DNA from: Nocardiopsis sp. MG754419
GTDB taxonomy: Bacteria; Actinomycetota; Actinomycetes; Streptosporangiales; Streptosporangiaceae
Direction of reading: 5' to 3'
Assembly (NCBI RefSeq): GCF_018207095.1
Contig: NZ_QOCZ01000020.1
Coordinates: 1-64,000, forward strand
Length of the DNA: 64,000 nucleotides
Positions within the stretch are counted from its first letter, which is position 1; every line of letters starts with the position of its first letter. Shown here in pieces: positions 34,344 to 43,831 of the stretch. The translations under genes and the position numbers were made by a program. The notes beneath the pieces are model-generated. The model made no database searches. It worked only from the letters and a program-made list of their open reading frames with translations, and was not told the origin of the DNA.

Positions 34344-35387
34344 ATGACCACCACGACGAGCGTGATGCGAGCGGAGATCGCCGAGCAGCCCGAGGCTCTG
34401 CGCCGCACCTTCGCCGAACTCCTCCCCCTGCGCGGGGAGATCGAGGCGCTGGGCCGCAGCACCAGACACGTCCTGTTCATCGCGCGCGGATCCTCCGACA
34501 ACGCGGCCGTCTACGGCTCCTACCTGCTCCAGGCGCACGCGGGTCGCCTGGCCACCCTCGGTTCGCCGTCCATCGCGACCGCCTACGGCGCCAGGATGGA
34601 CCTGTCCGACGTGCTGGCGGTGGCCATCTCCCAGTCCGGCAGGACCGAGGAGATCGTCGAGACGATGCGCTGGGCGGCCGACTGCGGGGCCCGGACCGTG
34701 GCCGTCACCAACGGCGCCGACTCCCCCCTGGCCACGGAGGCGGACGTCGCCCTGGTGACCCGGGCCGGGAACGAGGTGGCGGTGCCCGCCACCAAGACCT
34801 ACAACACCCAGTTGGCCGCGCTCGCGGTGCTGGCTCTGGGGCTGGGCGCGAACCTGGACGCCGGGGAGTTGGACTTGGTGCCCCAGGGCATCGAGGAGAC
34901 CCTCGCCGCGCCCGGTGACGCGCTGGAGGAGATCGTCGAACGGATGGTCGCGGTGCAGGGCGCCGTGATCTCCGGCCGCGGGATGGCCTTCTCCACCGCG
35001 TTGGAGACCGCCCTGAAGCTCAAGGAGGCCTGCTACCTGCACGCCATGGGGCTGTCCTACGCCGACCTGCTGCACGGCCCCATCGCCGTCGTGGACCCGC
35101 GCACCCCGGCTCTGCTGGTGGCCTCCCCCACCGGCCCGACGGTGCAGGGCACCGTCGCCCTCGCCGAACGCGCCCGGTCCGCCGGCGCCCCGGTGTTCGG
35201 GTTCGGCGGTGGTGCGGCCCTGGCCGAGGCGAGCGACCTGTCGGTGCCGGCCCCGAACGTGCCCGAGTGGGTCTCTCCGATGAACCTCATCGTCCCGGCG
35301 CAGCTGCTCACCGAGCGCCTCGCCCGCCGTCTGGGCTACGACCCCGACGTCCCACGGGGCCTCAACAAGGTCACACAGACCTCCTGA
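34344..35387 (+). CDS. SIS-domain glucosamine-6-phosphate deaminase/isomerase-like protein
   Basis: 347 residues, taking ATG 34344, which has GGGAAGG 6-7 nt before it; an in-frame GTG at 34320 is less likely. Two sugar-isomerase domains are present, as in the C-terminal half of GlmS but without the glutaminase domain. The sugar-phosphate loops are ARGSSDNAA (near residue 50) and SQSGRTEE (near 98), and the GlmS-like end is YDPDVPRGLNKVTQT. Stand-alone proteins of this type act as NagB-II deaminases converting glucosamine-6-phosphate to fructose-6-phosphate. This would complete GlcNAc catabolism with NagA and the PTS. It is divergent from dasR across the operator. Confidence 0.82.
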   Translation: MTTTTSVMRAEIAEQPEALRRTFAELLPLRGEIEALGRSTRHVLFIARGSSDNAAVYGSYLLQAHAGRLATLGSPSIATAYGARMDLSDVLAVAISQSGRTEEIVETMRWAADCGARTVAVTNGADSPLATEADVALVTRAGNEVAVPATKTYNTQLAALAVLALGLGANLDAGELDLVPQGIEETLAAPGDALEEIVERMVAVQGAVISGRGMAFSTALETALKLKEACYLHAMGLSYADLLHGPIAVVDPRTPALLVASPTGPTVQGTVALAERARSAGAPVFGFGGGAALAEASDLSVPAPNVPEWVSPMNLIVPAQLLTERLARRLGYDPDVPRGLNKVTQTS

Positions 35388-35511
35388 CCCGACCCGGCGG
35401 GCTCGCCCCCACGGAACGGCCCGGTGCGCGCCCGTCGCCACCGGGCCGCCGCGTGTTCGGGAACCCACCGCGCAGGGTCCTCGCCCACCGACGGGGCGAC
35501 GCACATCCATG

Positions 35512-35557
35512 GACGCGCGTGGGCGCGGCCCCCTCGGGAGCCGCGCCCACGCGCGTC
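35512..35557. terminator. 18-bp perfect bidirectional terminator stem
   Basis: Arms 35512-35529 and 35540-35557 are perfectly complementary over 18 bp around a 10-base loop. They lie between the converging ends of the SIS gene and secA, 21 nt from the secA stop. Confidence 0.75.
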
Positions 35558-35578
35558 GGTGTCACTCGGACCGTACGG

Positions 35579-38419
35579 CTACTTGGCCGAGGGGTCCCCG
35601 TGGCACTTCTTGAACTTCTTCCCGGAGCCGCACGGGCAGGGCGCGTTGCGCGCGGTGCCGGCGAACTCGTCGTTGGCCTCGCTGTGCCGCTCGACCGTGC
35701 CGTCCTCGCTGGGCGCCGAGTACTGGAGCCGGCTCGGCCGGTCCTCGCCGAAGCCCGGCACCACGACGTCCTCGGCCGGGGCCTCGGTGTCGGGGGCCGC
35801 CGCGTCGGCGGCGTCCTCGTCCTCCTCGACCGCGGTCGCGACGGCGGTCGCGCCCGTGGCGCCGCCGACCGTCGCGGCGGTCTGCGCGGCGGCGGTGGCG
35901 GTGAGGCTCGGCTCGGCCTTCTTCTGCACCTGGACCTCGACGTTGAAGAGGAAGCCGACCGACTCCTCCTTGATGGCCTCCAGCATCTGCTGGAACATGT
36001 CGAAGCCCTCGCGCTGGAACTCGATCAGCGGGTTGCGCTGAGCCATCGCGCGCAGGCCGATGCCCTCCTGGAGATAGTCCATCTCGTAGAGGTGCTCACG
36101 CCACTTGCGGTCCATCACCTGGAGGATGACCCGGCGCTCGACCTCGCGCATGGCCTCCTCGCCCAGCTCCGCCTCGCGGGTCTCGTAGGCGCTCTTGGCG
36201 TCCTCCACGATGCTGTCGGCGATGAGTTCGGAGGTCAGCGTGTGGACGTCGCCGTTCTGCTCGATGAACTCGTCGACGGTGAAGCTGATCGGGTAGACCT
36301 GCTTGGACGCCCGCCAGAGCTTGTCGAGGTCCCAGTCGTCGGCCTCGCCGCGGGCGGTCTCCTCGGTGACGTAGCCGCGGAGCACCTCCTCCAGCATCTC
36401 GATGACCTGCTCGCGCAGGTCCTGGCCCTCCAGGACCTTGCGGCGCTCGGAGTAGATCACCTTGCGCTGGCGGTTGAGGACCTCGTCGTACTTGAGGACG
36501 TTCTTACGGATCTCGAAGTTCTGCGTCTCGACCTGGCCCTGGGCGGAGGCGATCGCCTTGCTCACCATGCCGGACTCGATCGGCTGGTCGTCCGGGATGT
36601 TCAGCTGGTTCATGAACACCTCCAGACGGCTGGAGTTGAACAGACGCAGCAGGTCGTCCTGGAGCGACAGGTAGAAGCGGGACACACCCGGGTCACCCTG
36701 ACGGCCGGAACGACCGCGGAGCTGGTTGTCGATCCGGCGCGACTCGTGGCGCTCGGTACCGAGCACGTACAGACCGCCGGCCTCGACGACCTTCTCGTGC
36801 TCGGCCTCGAACTCGGCCTTGGCCTTCTCCAGCGCGTCGGGCCAGGCGGCCTCGTACTCCTCCGGGGTCTCCAGCGGGCTCAGGCCGCGGTTCTGGAGCT
36901 CCTCGTCGGCGAGGAAGTCGGGGTTGCCGCCGAGCATGATGTCGGTACCGCGACCGGCCATGTTGGTGGCGACGGTGACGCCGGCGAGCTTGCCGGCCCG
37001 AGCGATGATCGACGCCTCACGCGCGTGGTTCTTGGCGTTGAGGACCTCGTGCGGGACACCCTCGCGCTTGAGCATCCGGGACAGCAGCTCGGACTTCTCG
37101 ACGCTGGTCGTACCGACCAGGACGGGCTGACCGGCCTCGTGACGCTCGGCGATGTCCTCGGCCAGGGCCTGGAACTTGGCGTCCTCGTGCTTGTAGACGA
37201 CGTCCTTGACGTCCTCGCGGACCATCGGCTTGTTGGTGGGGATGGGCACCACACCGACGTTGTAGGTCTGGGTGAACTCCGCCGCCTCGGTCTGGGCGGT
37301 ACCGGTCATGCCGGCGAGCTTCTCGTAGAGGCGGAAGTAGTTCTGGAGCGTGACCTTGGCGAGAGTCTGGTTCTCGTCCTTGATCTTGACGCGCTCCTTG
37401 GCCTCGATGGCCTGGTGCATGCCCTCGTTGTAGCGGCGACCGGCGAGGACGCGTCCGGTGAACTCGTCGACGATGAGGACCTCACCGTCCTTGACGATGT
37501 ACTCCTTGTCCTTGCGGTACAGCTCCTTGGCCTTGAGGGAGTTGTTGAGGAAGCTGATCAGCGGGGTGTTGACGGCCTCGTAGAGGTTGTCGATCCCCAG
37601 CCAGTCCTCGACCTTGGCCACACCGGACTCGGTGATGCCGACGGTGCGCTTCTTCTCGTCGACCTCGTAGTCCTCGTCCTTCTTCAGACGAGGGGCGATC
37701 TTCGCGAACTCGGCGTACCACCGGGAGTTCTGCTCGGAGGGTCCGCTGATGATGAGCGGGGTGCGCGCCTCGTCGATGAGGATGGAGTCGACCTCGTCGA
37801 CCAGGGCGAAGTAGTGCTCCCGCTGGACGGTGTCCTTGAGGGACAGCGCCATGTTGTCGCGCAGGTAGTCGAAACCGAACTCGTTGTTGGTCCCGTAGGT
37901 GATGTCGGCCTGGTAGGCCTGACGCCGCGCGGCGGCGCTCATGTTGGGACCCACCACGTCGACCTCGAGGCCGAGGAACTGGTAGACGCGGCCCATGTTC
38001 TGGGCGTCGCGTCGGGCCAGGTAGTCGTTGGTGGTGATGACGTGCACGCCCTTGCCCGCGAGGGCGTTGAGGTACACCGCGAGGGTCCCGGTCAGGGTCT
38101 TGCCCTCACCGGTCTTCATCTCGGCGATGTTGCCCAGGTGCAGTGCCGCACCACCCATGAGCTGTACGTCGAAGTGGCGCTGTCCCAGGGTGCGCTTGGC
38201 CGCCTCGCGGACGGTCGCGAAGGCCTCCGGGAGGAGGTCGTCCAGGGATTCGCCGTCTTGGTGGCGTTCCTTGTACTCCTGGGTCAGGGCGCGCAGCTCA
38301 TCGTCGGTCAGATCGACGAAGTCGTCCTCGAGAAGGTTGACCTGTTCCTTGTACTTCTTGAGCCGGCGCAGGATCTTACCTTCACCCGCGCGCAGGAGCT
38401 TGTCGAGTATGCCTGGCAC
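35579..38419 (-). CDS. secA: Preprotein translocase ATPase SecA
   Basis: 946 residues from GTG 38419. Motor of the Sec export pathway. DEAD-type motifs are in place: MKTGEGKT (Walker A, near residue 102), [16 protein letters not shown] (Walker B), [17 protein letters not shown] (helicase motif) and [10 protein letters not shown]. The preprotein-binding and helical-scaffold regions are of normal length. The C-terminus has an Ala/Val/Glu-rich linker, then a zinc-binding SEC-C tail, [15 protein letters not shown]. Only one secA is in this window. It converges with the SIS gene at a strong terminator. Confidence 0.97.
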   Translation of the reverse strand: MPGILDKLLRAGEGKILRRLKKYKEQVNLLEDDFVDLTDDELRALTQEYKERHQDGESLDDLLPEAFATVREAAKRTLGQRHFDVQLMGGAALHLGNIAEMKTGEGKTLTGTLAVYLNALAGKGVHVITTNDYLARRDAQNMGRVYQFLGLEVDVVGPNMSAAARRQAYQADITYGTNNEFGFDYLRDNMALSLKDTVQREHYFALVDEVDSILIDEARTPLIISGPSEQNSRWYAEFAKIAPRLKKDEDYEVDEKKRTVGITESGVAKVEDWLGIDNLYEAVNTPLISFLNNSLKAKELYRKDKEYIVKDGEVLIVDEFTGRVLAGRRYNEGMHQAIEAKERVKIKDENQTLAKVTLQNYFRLYEKLAGMTGTAQTEAAEFTQTYNVGVVPIPTNKPMVREDVKDVVYKHEDAKFQALAEDIAERHEAGQPVLVGTTSVEKSELLSRMLKREGVPHEVLNAKNHAREASIIARAGKLAGVTVATNMAGRGTDIMLGGNPDFLADEELQNRGLSPLETPEEYEAAWPDALEKAKAEFEAEHEKVVEAGGLYVLGTERHESRRIDNQLRGRSGRQGDPGVSRFYLSLQDDLLRLFNSSRLEVFMNQLNIPDDQPIESGMVSKAIASAQGQVETQNFEIRKNVLKYDEVLNRQRKVIYSERRKVLEGQDLREQVIEMLEEVLRGYVTEETARGEADDWDLDKLWRASKQVYPISFTVDEFIEQNGDVHTLTSELIADSIVEDAKSAYETREAELGEEAMREVERRVILQVMDRKWREHLYEMDYLQEGIGLRAMAQRNPLIEFQREGFDMFQQMLEAIKEESVGFLFNVEVQVQKKAEPSLTATAAAQTAATVGGATGATAVATAVEEDEDAADAAAPDTEAPAEDVVVPGFGEDRPSRLQYSAPSEDGTVERHSEANDEFAGTARNAPCPCGSGKKFKKCHGDPSAK

Positions 38420-38749
38420 TTCCTATGCGCTCCTCGCAGATCGCGGTCGGCTCCACCCGCGGTGGAGAGTCAGATCTAGGCCCGCTGACCGCACGTGTTC
38501 GTGTCTGAGGTCAGGGGGAGAATCCTGGGTCCTCGGGCCTACATCCTAGAGGACCACGGCCGACTTCCCGTCCTCCCGACAAACGCACGGCACGGGGGTG
38601 AATGTTCCCGCCCTTTTCATACTGTTCGTGAAGACTTGCGCATTTCTTCGGGTAGTGCAATGGGTGAGGGACGTTTCCGACGGTGATCGGCGCGAACGCG
38701 AACTCCGCGGCGGCGTCCGTATCCGGCGCAACACGACCAGGGGGCCACC
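38420..38749. other. secA / small membrane protein divergent promoter region
   Basis: 330 bp without a gene. The part 38600-38680 is the least GC-rich stretch and probably holds promoters for both divergent genes. No regulator site stands out. Confidence 0.45.
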
Positions 38750-39268
38750 ATGGGTTGGCACAGAGGACGTGACCGGGCCTCGACCGAGGCGACCGACGAG
38801 GAGAGCCGCCCGCTGTCACCGCACACACCCGCAGAGGTGATCGAGTCGGCGGTGGAAAGGGTGCACAGGACGTTCCCCCGTCCCGCCGAGGAGATGGACC
38901 CGGCGTTGGCCTGGGAACGGCATCATCCGAGTTCCGAAGAACAGAATCGCCTCGGGCGTATTCGGGGATTCCAACGCCAGGGCGGCACCCTGGCGCCCAG
39001 CAAAGGCCACCGGGGCAGCGCGGCCTCCTGGGTGAGCGTCGCCCTGGCCGTCGCGGGGTTCGCCCTGGGCGGCCTGGGGATCGCCCTGGGCGGGGCCCTG
39101 TGGCCGCTGGTGGTCGGCGGGGTCCTGATGCTCGCGGCCGTCGTCGTGGGGGTGTACTGCGACATCCTCAGCGACGTGGTGCTCGACCCGCCGCGGACCG
39201 AGCCCGAGGAACCGCACCAGACACCGTTGCACCGCATCAAGCAGGCGCGTGAGGCCGGGGAGACCTGA
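38750..39268 (+). CDS. Small two-helix membrane protein of unknown function
   Basis: 172 residues from ATG 38750, with AGGGGG about 5 nt upstream. A polar, acidic N-terminal half (1-92) contains SPHTPAEVIESAVERVH and RIRGFQRQGGTLAPSKGHRG. Two close, Gly-rich membrane helices follow (about 94-113 and 117-140), and the tail has DVVLDPPRTEPEEP. I do not recognise the family. The two-helix hairpin with a long cytoplasmic N-terminus suggests a small inner-membrane accessory. It stands between secA and hpf as a lone plus-strand gene. Confidence 0.6.
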   Translation: MGWHRGRDRASTEATDEESRPLSPHTPAEVIESAVERVHRTFPRPAEEMDPALAWERHHPSSEEQNRLGRIRGFQRQGGTLAPSKGHRGSAASWVSVALAVAGFALGGLGIALGGALWPLVVGGVLMLAAVVVGVYCDILSDVVLDPPRTEPEEPHQTPLHRIKQAREAGET

Positions 39269-39386
39269 CCGAAGCCGCGGGCCCGCCCGGGAGCGGCGTC
39301 GGGCGGGCCGGGAACACGGCGGTCGGGGCGGACCCGATCGCCGCCGGGAACAGCGAGACGGCGGGCCCGGTCGGGTGTGACTCTCT

Positions 39387-39413
39387 CCCGACGCCCCGAC
39401 CCGGGGCGTCGGG
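39387..39413. terminator. Convergent terminator before hpf end
   Basis: CCCGACGCCCC (39387-39397) pairs perfectly with GGGGCGTCGGG (39403-39413). It lies between the convergent ends of the small membrane protein gene and hpf, 12 nt from the hpf stop. Confidence 0.65.
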
Positions 39414-39424
39414 ATGGGGAACCT

Positions 39425-40096
39425 CTAGTCGACCAGCCTGAGGACGCCGTAGTCGAAGCCCTTACGGCGGTAGACGACGCTCGGGGTGTCCTTGACCTCG
39501 TCGTGGAAGAGGTAGAAGTCGTGGCCGACGAGTTCCATCTCCATCAGCGCCTGGTCGATGCTCATCGGCTTGGCCCGGTGGAACTTCTCCCGCACGATGA
39601 CGGGAACCTCCCCCTGGGTGTCGAGTTCGACGAACTCGTCGGAGAAACGACCGTCGAGCTCGACGCCGTCGATCTCCTCGTCCCCACTGCGTTGCGCGGG
39701 GGGTGCCGCGTTGTCGGTCGGGGTGGGTGAGGGCAGGTCTCCGGGGAGGTCGGCGGTGGCTGCCGCCACGGAGACGGGAGTGCGGTTGCCGCGGTGCACC
39801 TTGCGTCGGTCCGCGGACTTGCGGAGACGCGCTTCGATCTTGTCGATGGCCAGGTCGAGGGCGCCGTGCCGGTCCACCGACGCGGCCTCGCTCCTGATCA
39901 CCGGTCCGTCCGAGTGGATGGTCAGTTCAACCCGCTCGCGGACGTCGGCGAGCTTGGGGTTGCGCTCCTGGGACACCTCCACATCGACGCTCATGCCCTT
40001 GCGCTCCCACTTGGAGAGCCGGTCGAGCTTCGTCTCGACGTGTTCCCGGAACTTCTCACTCACACCGGTGCGTCGACCCTTGACGATGATGTCCAT
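39425..40096 (-). CDS. hpf: Ribosome hibernation-promoting factor, long form
   Basis: 223 residues from ATG 40096. The N-terminal domain (1-105, MDIIVKGRRTGVSEKFREHV) is the RaiA/YfiA ribosome-binding fold. A Pro/Ala-rich linker (110-150) leads to the C-terminal dimerisation domain (about 160-223), with MSIDQALMEMELVGHDFYLF and VVYRRKGFDYGVLRL. Long HPF alone dimerises 70S ribosomes into 100S particles in resting cells. The neighbouring secA-hpf-comF order recalls other Gram-positives. The long upstream gap may carry stress promoters. Confidence 0.95.
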   Translation of the reverse strand: MDIIVKGRRTGVSEKFREHVETKLDRLSKWERKGMSVDVEVSQERNPKLADVRERVELTIHSDGPVIRSEAASVDRHGALDLAIDKIEARLRKSADRRKVHRGNRTPVSVAAATADLPGDLPSPTPTDNAAPPAQRSGDEEIDGVELDGRFSDEFVELDTQGEVPVIVREKFHRAKPMSIDQALMEMELVGHDFYLFHDEVKDTPSVVYRRKGFDYGVLRLVD

Positions 40097-40973
40097 AGGA
40101 CCCCCTTCATCGCGTGGCCGTCGTGAAGGCGACGGCCAGGCTGGCTCTGCTCCCTCCCTGGGCGGGGAGGGGTGTGGCGCGTTCGCCCCCTTCCGTCGGT
40201 GGCGCGAACCGGAGTCCGGCCCGCTTGGAAGTGCGTATACCCATCCGGGAGGGTGTCATCACCCGACCCGTACACATGATTGCCCAGGGCAGGTGAACTG
40301 CGAATAAGGGCTTTCTCCCGATTTGGGACAAGTCAGGGCAAGATCGCCGAGAGCGGGCAGGAAGACCCGCCGGGAGCAGGGGGGCGCGACGTTCGCGAAG
40401 GTGGTCTCGTGGGGACGACGGGCGCGGGCACGGGCGAGAACGCCATGGCGGGCGGCGCCGTGAGCGTCGGGGTCGTGGCAGGGTGCGGGCGCGGCGCCGT
40501 GGAGGTGGGCACCCGGCCCGGGAAGGGAACGGCGAGGGATCCGCGTCCACGGGGTGTCCACCCCGGAAACGTCGGACCCCCGCGCGTCGGCATGCCACCC
40601 GTCCGGCCGACCTGGTCTTCGTCCCCACATCCGCCTGCTGAGAGTGTCGCCGCTCTTGAACGCGACTACTGCTCTTCTCCCTGTCATGAGGGACATCGGG
40701 ACCCTCCGCGGGGCAGGACTTACCTCTAAGGCGCACCGTGATCGGTCGACGAAAAGTCGCCTTACGTGGGCCGTTTCGCCTGCGCCTGGCATCGGCTTGC
40801 CGGTGGAGCTCTCCGGTGTTCCCGGAGGCTTCGATGTTCCGGCGCAACCACGGACCCGGACGGGTGCCATACCTGGACCGTAACCTGTCCGGGGCCGTAT
40901 GTCAGGTGGGGAACCGGCCCACGAGCCGCCGAACGATCCCGCAAAGCCTTACAGAAAGGCATCTTTCGCCTGT
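40097..40973. other. Large gap upstream of hpf
   Basis: 877 bp with no gene I can support. The frames open here have shadow composition. It must carry the hpf promoter. AAGGCG (about 40728) and CGCCTT (about 40760) frame a possible stem. GCCTT (40946-40950) and AAGGC (40956-40960) form a small hairpin which, on the minus strand, is followed by TTTG and may end comF. An unannotated small RNA or leader is possible but cannot be shown. Confidence 0.45.
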
Positions 40974-41771
40974 TCAGGGGCGTTTGTAAAACCTTCTCCG
41001 CGGGGTGACACCGATGCCCGAAGTCGTCGTCGGCCGACCCCGTTCCGCCACCACCACCGCGCCGACGACCCGGGCCCCCTCCGCGCGCAGCGCACGGGCG
41101 GCCTCGGCGAGTGTCGCCCCGGTCGTGAGCACGTCGTCCACGATCACCACCGGACGTCCGGCCGGGTCGACGGGCCCGGCGTGGCCGGCGTGGCTCCGGG
41201 GCCACGCCAGGAACACCCCCGCCCGATTGTCCAGACGCGACGCCCGGTCCAGCCCCACCTGGCGCGCGGCCGGGCGCCGGTAGCGCAGGACCGGTGCCGT
41301 GCCGGCCGTGCCCGCGGGGCCCAGGTACCGGGCGCACTCACGCGCCAGCCGCGCCACCCGCCCCCGTCCCGGCGCGGTGCCCCACCGTCCGGGGACCGGC
41401 ACCAACAGGACGTCGTGTCCGGCCCGCCCCGACGCGCGCACGGTTCTCGCCAACCGCTCGCCCAGGGCGGCGGCCAGCCGACCGTCCCCGTGTTCCTTGT
41501 AGGCGAGCAGGACCCGACGTTCGCGGCCGGCGTGTCCACCCGCCGCCCAGGTCGGTGGGCAGCCCCTCCGTGGCGCGCAGGGGCGCGGACCACGGTCCAG
41601 GAGCGTCCGGCAGGCGGCGCAGAGCGGCCCGTGAGGGCCCTCGCAGCCCGCGCAGCGCTGCGGCAGCAGGAGGTCGAGGACGGCGGTGAGAAGGGCCGAC
41701 AGAGCACGTGCGAGCACGAGTGTCCGCCCCTGGAGCCGCCGCCCCGGCGAGGGCGTGGTGCTCTGGTCCAT
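40974..41771 (-). CDS. comF: ComF-family phosphoribosyltransferase-like protein
   Basis: 265 residues from ATG 41771; a GTG at 41717 with AGGGGCGG before it is an equally good start (247 residues). The N-terminal zinc knuckle has CAGCEGPHGPLCAAC. The C-terminal PRTase domain has the PRPP loop VVIVDDVLTTGATL. ComF proteins are linked to DNA uptake or recombination in competent bacteria; in actinobacteria the role is unproven. It lies 125 bp downstream of lpqB on the same strand and may be the last gene of the mtrAB-lpqB unit. Confidence 0.88.
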   Translation of the reverse strand: MDQSTTPSPGRRLQGRTLVLARALSALLTAVLDLLLPQRCAGCEGPHGPLCAACRTLLDRGPRPCAPRRGCPPTWAAGGHAGRERRVLLAYKEHGDGRLAAALGERLARTVRASGRAGHDVLLVPVPGRWGTAPGRGRVARLARECARYLGPAGTAGTAPVLRYRRPAARQVGLDRASRLDNRAGVFLAWPRSHAGHAGPVDPAGRPVVIVDDVLTTGATLAEAARALRAEGARVVGAVVVAERGRPTTTSGIGVTPRRRFYKRP

Positions 41772-41896
41772 CTCCCCAGGATCCGGGAGCGGAGGCGGGC
41801 CCGCCAGAGCCGATCGCGCGCCTGTGGACGGCCGACGCGGGCCCCGCACCCGCGACCGGTCGGGCGACCGGAGGGCGCGGGGCCGATGCGTCCGTG

Positions 41897-43831
41897 TCAG
41901 CCCGGGAAGGCCGGCGCTCCGCCCTCCACCACGTTCTGCCAGTTCAACGGGTCGTTGGAGGCCCAGATGTTGCCGTCGTCGGAACCCGCGAGCAGAGGCT
42001 GGCCCGGCGCACCGGAGATGGTGACCATGCCCGCCGCGGGGGTGCCCGCGCTGGCCGCCGGAGTGCCGCCGTCCAGGGCCACGAGCAGCGCCTGGTGGGT
42101 GCCACCGTCCCGGCTGCCGAGCACGACCAGTTGGTCGCTGGAGCGCCACGCGACCGCGGTGACCTCCTCCACCCCCTGGGCGAGGGTGATGAAGTCGCCG
42201 ACCGCGACCTGGCCGTCCTCGTCCTCGACCACCCGGCCGACCTTGAGCTCGCGCTCCCCGTCCTGCTCGGTGATGACCGCGGCGCGCGTGCCGTCCCGGG
42301 AGATCCGGAAACTCACCAGGGAGTGGTCGCGCAACCCGCCGACCTGGGCGCGGACCACCGCGTCACCGTCGCGGAGCAGCCACAGGGTGCTGTCCCCGGG
42401 GTCGGGCGGATCCTCGTCGCCCGACCCGCTGAGGTTGGGGTCGCCCTCGGCCTCGCGGCCGTCGTCCTCGTCGTCGTCCCCGTTCTCGTCGTCCTCGTCC
42501 CGGGTCTCCTCCACCACCCACAGGTTGTTGTCGATGTCCCAGGACAGGTCGGTGAACAGACCGTCGTCGAGGACCTCCCGGGTGTGCGCACCCGCGGCCA
42601 TCAGGCTGGTGACGACCTCGCCCCCGCCGAGCGTGATGCCGGCGATGGTGGTCTGGTCGAGTGAGACCGCGAACCGGTCCAGGGGCACGTCGCCGCGGCC
42701 GAGCGGTCCGGGGACCGGTTCGGCGTCGCCGAAGCTCTCGGCGCTCCAGTCGGAGGCGGCCCACAACTGGCCCTCGTGGGTGTAGTACCCGCGGATGTCG
42801 GCGGAGGTGGCTCCGGGGCTGACCCGCGACCAGAGGTCGCTGCCGGGGCGGGGCCGGTCGGCGCTCTCCCCGTCGGAGTCGGGGAAGGCGACCTCCTCAC
42901 CGTTGATCTTGAGGGTGAACTCCTGGACCTCGGGCAGCTGACGGAGCGTCCAGGCGATCTGCGCCGCGATGTCGTACTCGTCGGCCTCGGCGACCCCACC
43001 GACATTGATCACGGCGTGCTGGGAGTCGACTTCCAGGTTGGTGGCGGCGTTCCGGGGGAACGCGGAGTTCACGGCGGGCGCGAGCCAGTCGGTGGGCCCG
43101 GCGATGAGCTTGCGGAGCAGGCGTTCGGCCAGCTGGTCCGGGCTCACGGGCAGGTAGACCGGGTCGGGGACCAGGGCGGTGCGCTCCTGGTTGAAGTAGT
43201 AGAGGTTGAACGGGCGGTGGGTGCGCTCGATGTCGAGTGTGCTCAGGAGCAGCTCGTCGGGCAGGTCCTCGATCCGCCACTCGCCCTCGGGATCGCCGTC
43301 CTCCCTCGCCAGGGTGAACGTCTCCTCCAGGAGGGTGGCCGCGGACTGCGTGGGGACGTACTTGCCGCTCTCGTCGATGTCGGCCACGAGGTTGCTGCGG
43401 ACCAGGACGGTGGCGGTGAGCCCGTCGTTGCTGATCTCGGCGTCGAAGTCGGCGGCGTCGAGGTCGTCGATCACGCGCACGCCGGCGTCGGGGGACCACG
43501 CGTCGGCGGTCTCGGGCAGCATGTAGCTGCGGGCCGCCTTGTGGTCCTCCTCGAAACTGCCCATGTCCTTGAGAAAGCCGTCGACCAGCCCCTCGGGGGC
43601 CACCCCGGGTTGCGGGCCCGCGGGCAGGAGCCGCACGTAGCCGTCGTAGGGGTCACCGGAGACGTCCCCGCCCTCGCCGGGGACGACCGGTCCGGTCATG
43701 GGAACGGTGGCGCAGGCCGCGAGGGACACGCAGGCGAGCGCGGCCGCGGCGACGGTCCGCGCGCCCCGGGCCCAGGTGCGCGGCGAGCGCGTGGACCGCG
43801 GCGCCGCGACCGACCATGGCTTCTGGATCAC
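41897..43831 (-). CDS. lpqB: MtrAB-associated lipoprotein LpqB
   Basis: 644 residues from an ATG overlapping the mtrB stop (ATGA). A signal peptide with lipobox (CVSLAACATVP) gives a surface lipoprotein. A GerMN-like domain (about 200-300) with FPRNAATNLEVDSQ comes first, followed by a beta-propeller C-terminal half, here with an extra Asp/Glu-rich insertion (EETRDEDDENGDDDEDDG, near residue 440). In mycobacteria LpqB interacts with MtrB and affects signalling. Gene order mtrA-mtrB-lpqB is the conserved actinobacterial one. Confidence 0.94.
   Translation of the reverse strand: MIQKPWSVAAPRSTRSPRTWARGARTVAAAALACVSLAACATVPMTGPVVPGEGGDVSGDPYDGYVRLLPAGPQPGVAPEGLVDGFLKDMGSFEEDHKAARSYMLPETADAWSPDAGVRVIDDLDAADFDAEISNDGLTATVLVRSNLVADIDESGKYVPTQSAATLLEETFTLAREDGDPEGEWRIEDLPDELLLSTLDIERTHRPFNLYYFNQERTALVPDPVYLPVSPDQLAERLLRKLIAGPTDWLAPAVNSAFPRNAATNLEVDSQHAVINVGGVAEADEYDIAAQIAWTLRQLPEVQEFTLKINGEEVAFPDSDGESADRPRPGSDLWSRVSPGATSADIRGYYTHEGQLWAASDWSAESFGDAEPVPGPLGRGDVPLDRFAVSLDQTTIAGITLGGGEVVTSLMAAGAHTREVLDDGLFTDLSWDIDNNLWVVEETRDEDDENGDDDEDDGREAEGDPNLSGSGDEDPPDPGDSTLWLLRDGDAVVRAQVGGLRDHSLVSFRISRDGTRAAVITEQDGERELKVGRVVEDEDGQVAVGDFITLAQGVEEVTAVAWRSSDQLVVLGSRDGGTHQALLVALDGGTPAASAGTPAAGMVTISGAPGQPLLAGSDDGNIWASNDPLNWQNVVEGGAPAFPG

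Noticed and set aside
35267-38479. A 1070-codon open frame opposite secA
   Set aside because: Same effect: antisense shadow of secA, with low-complexity composition and no recognisable fold.
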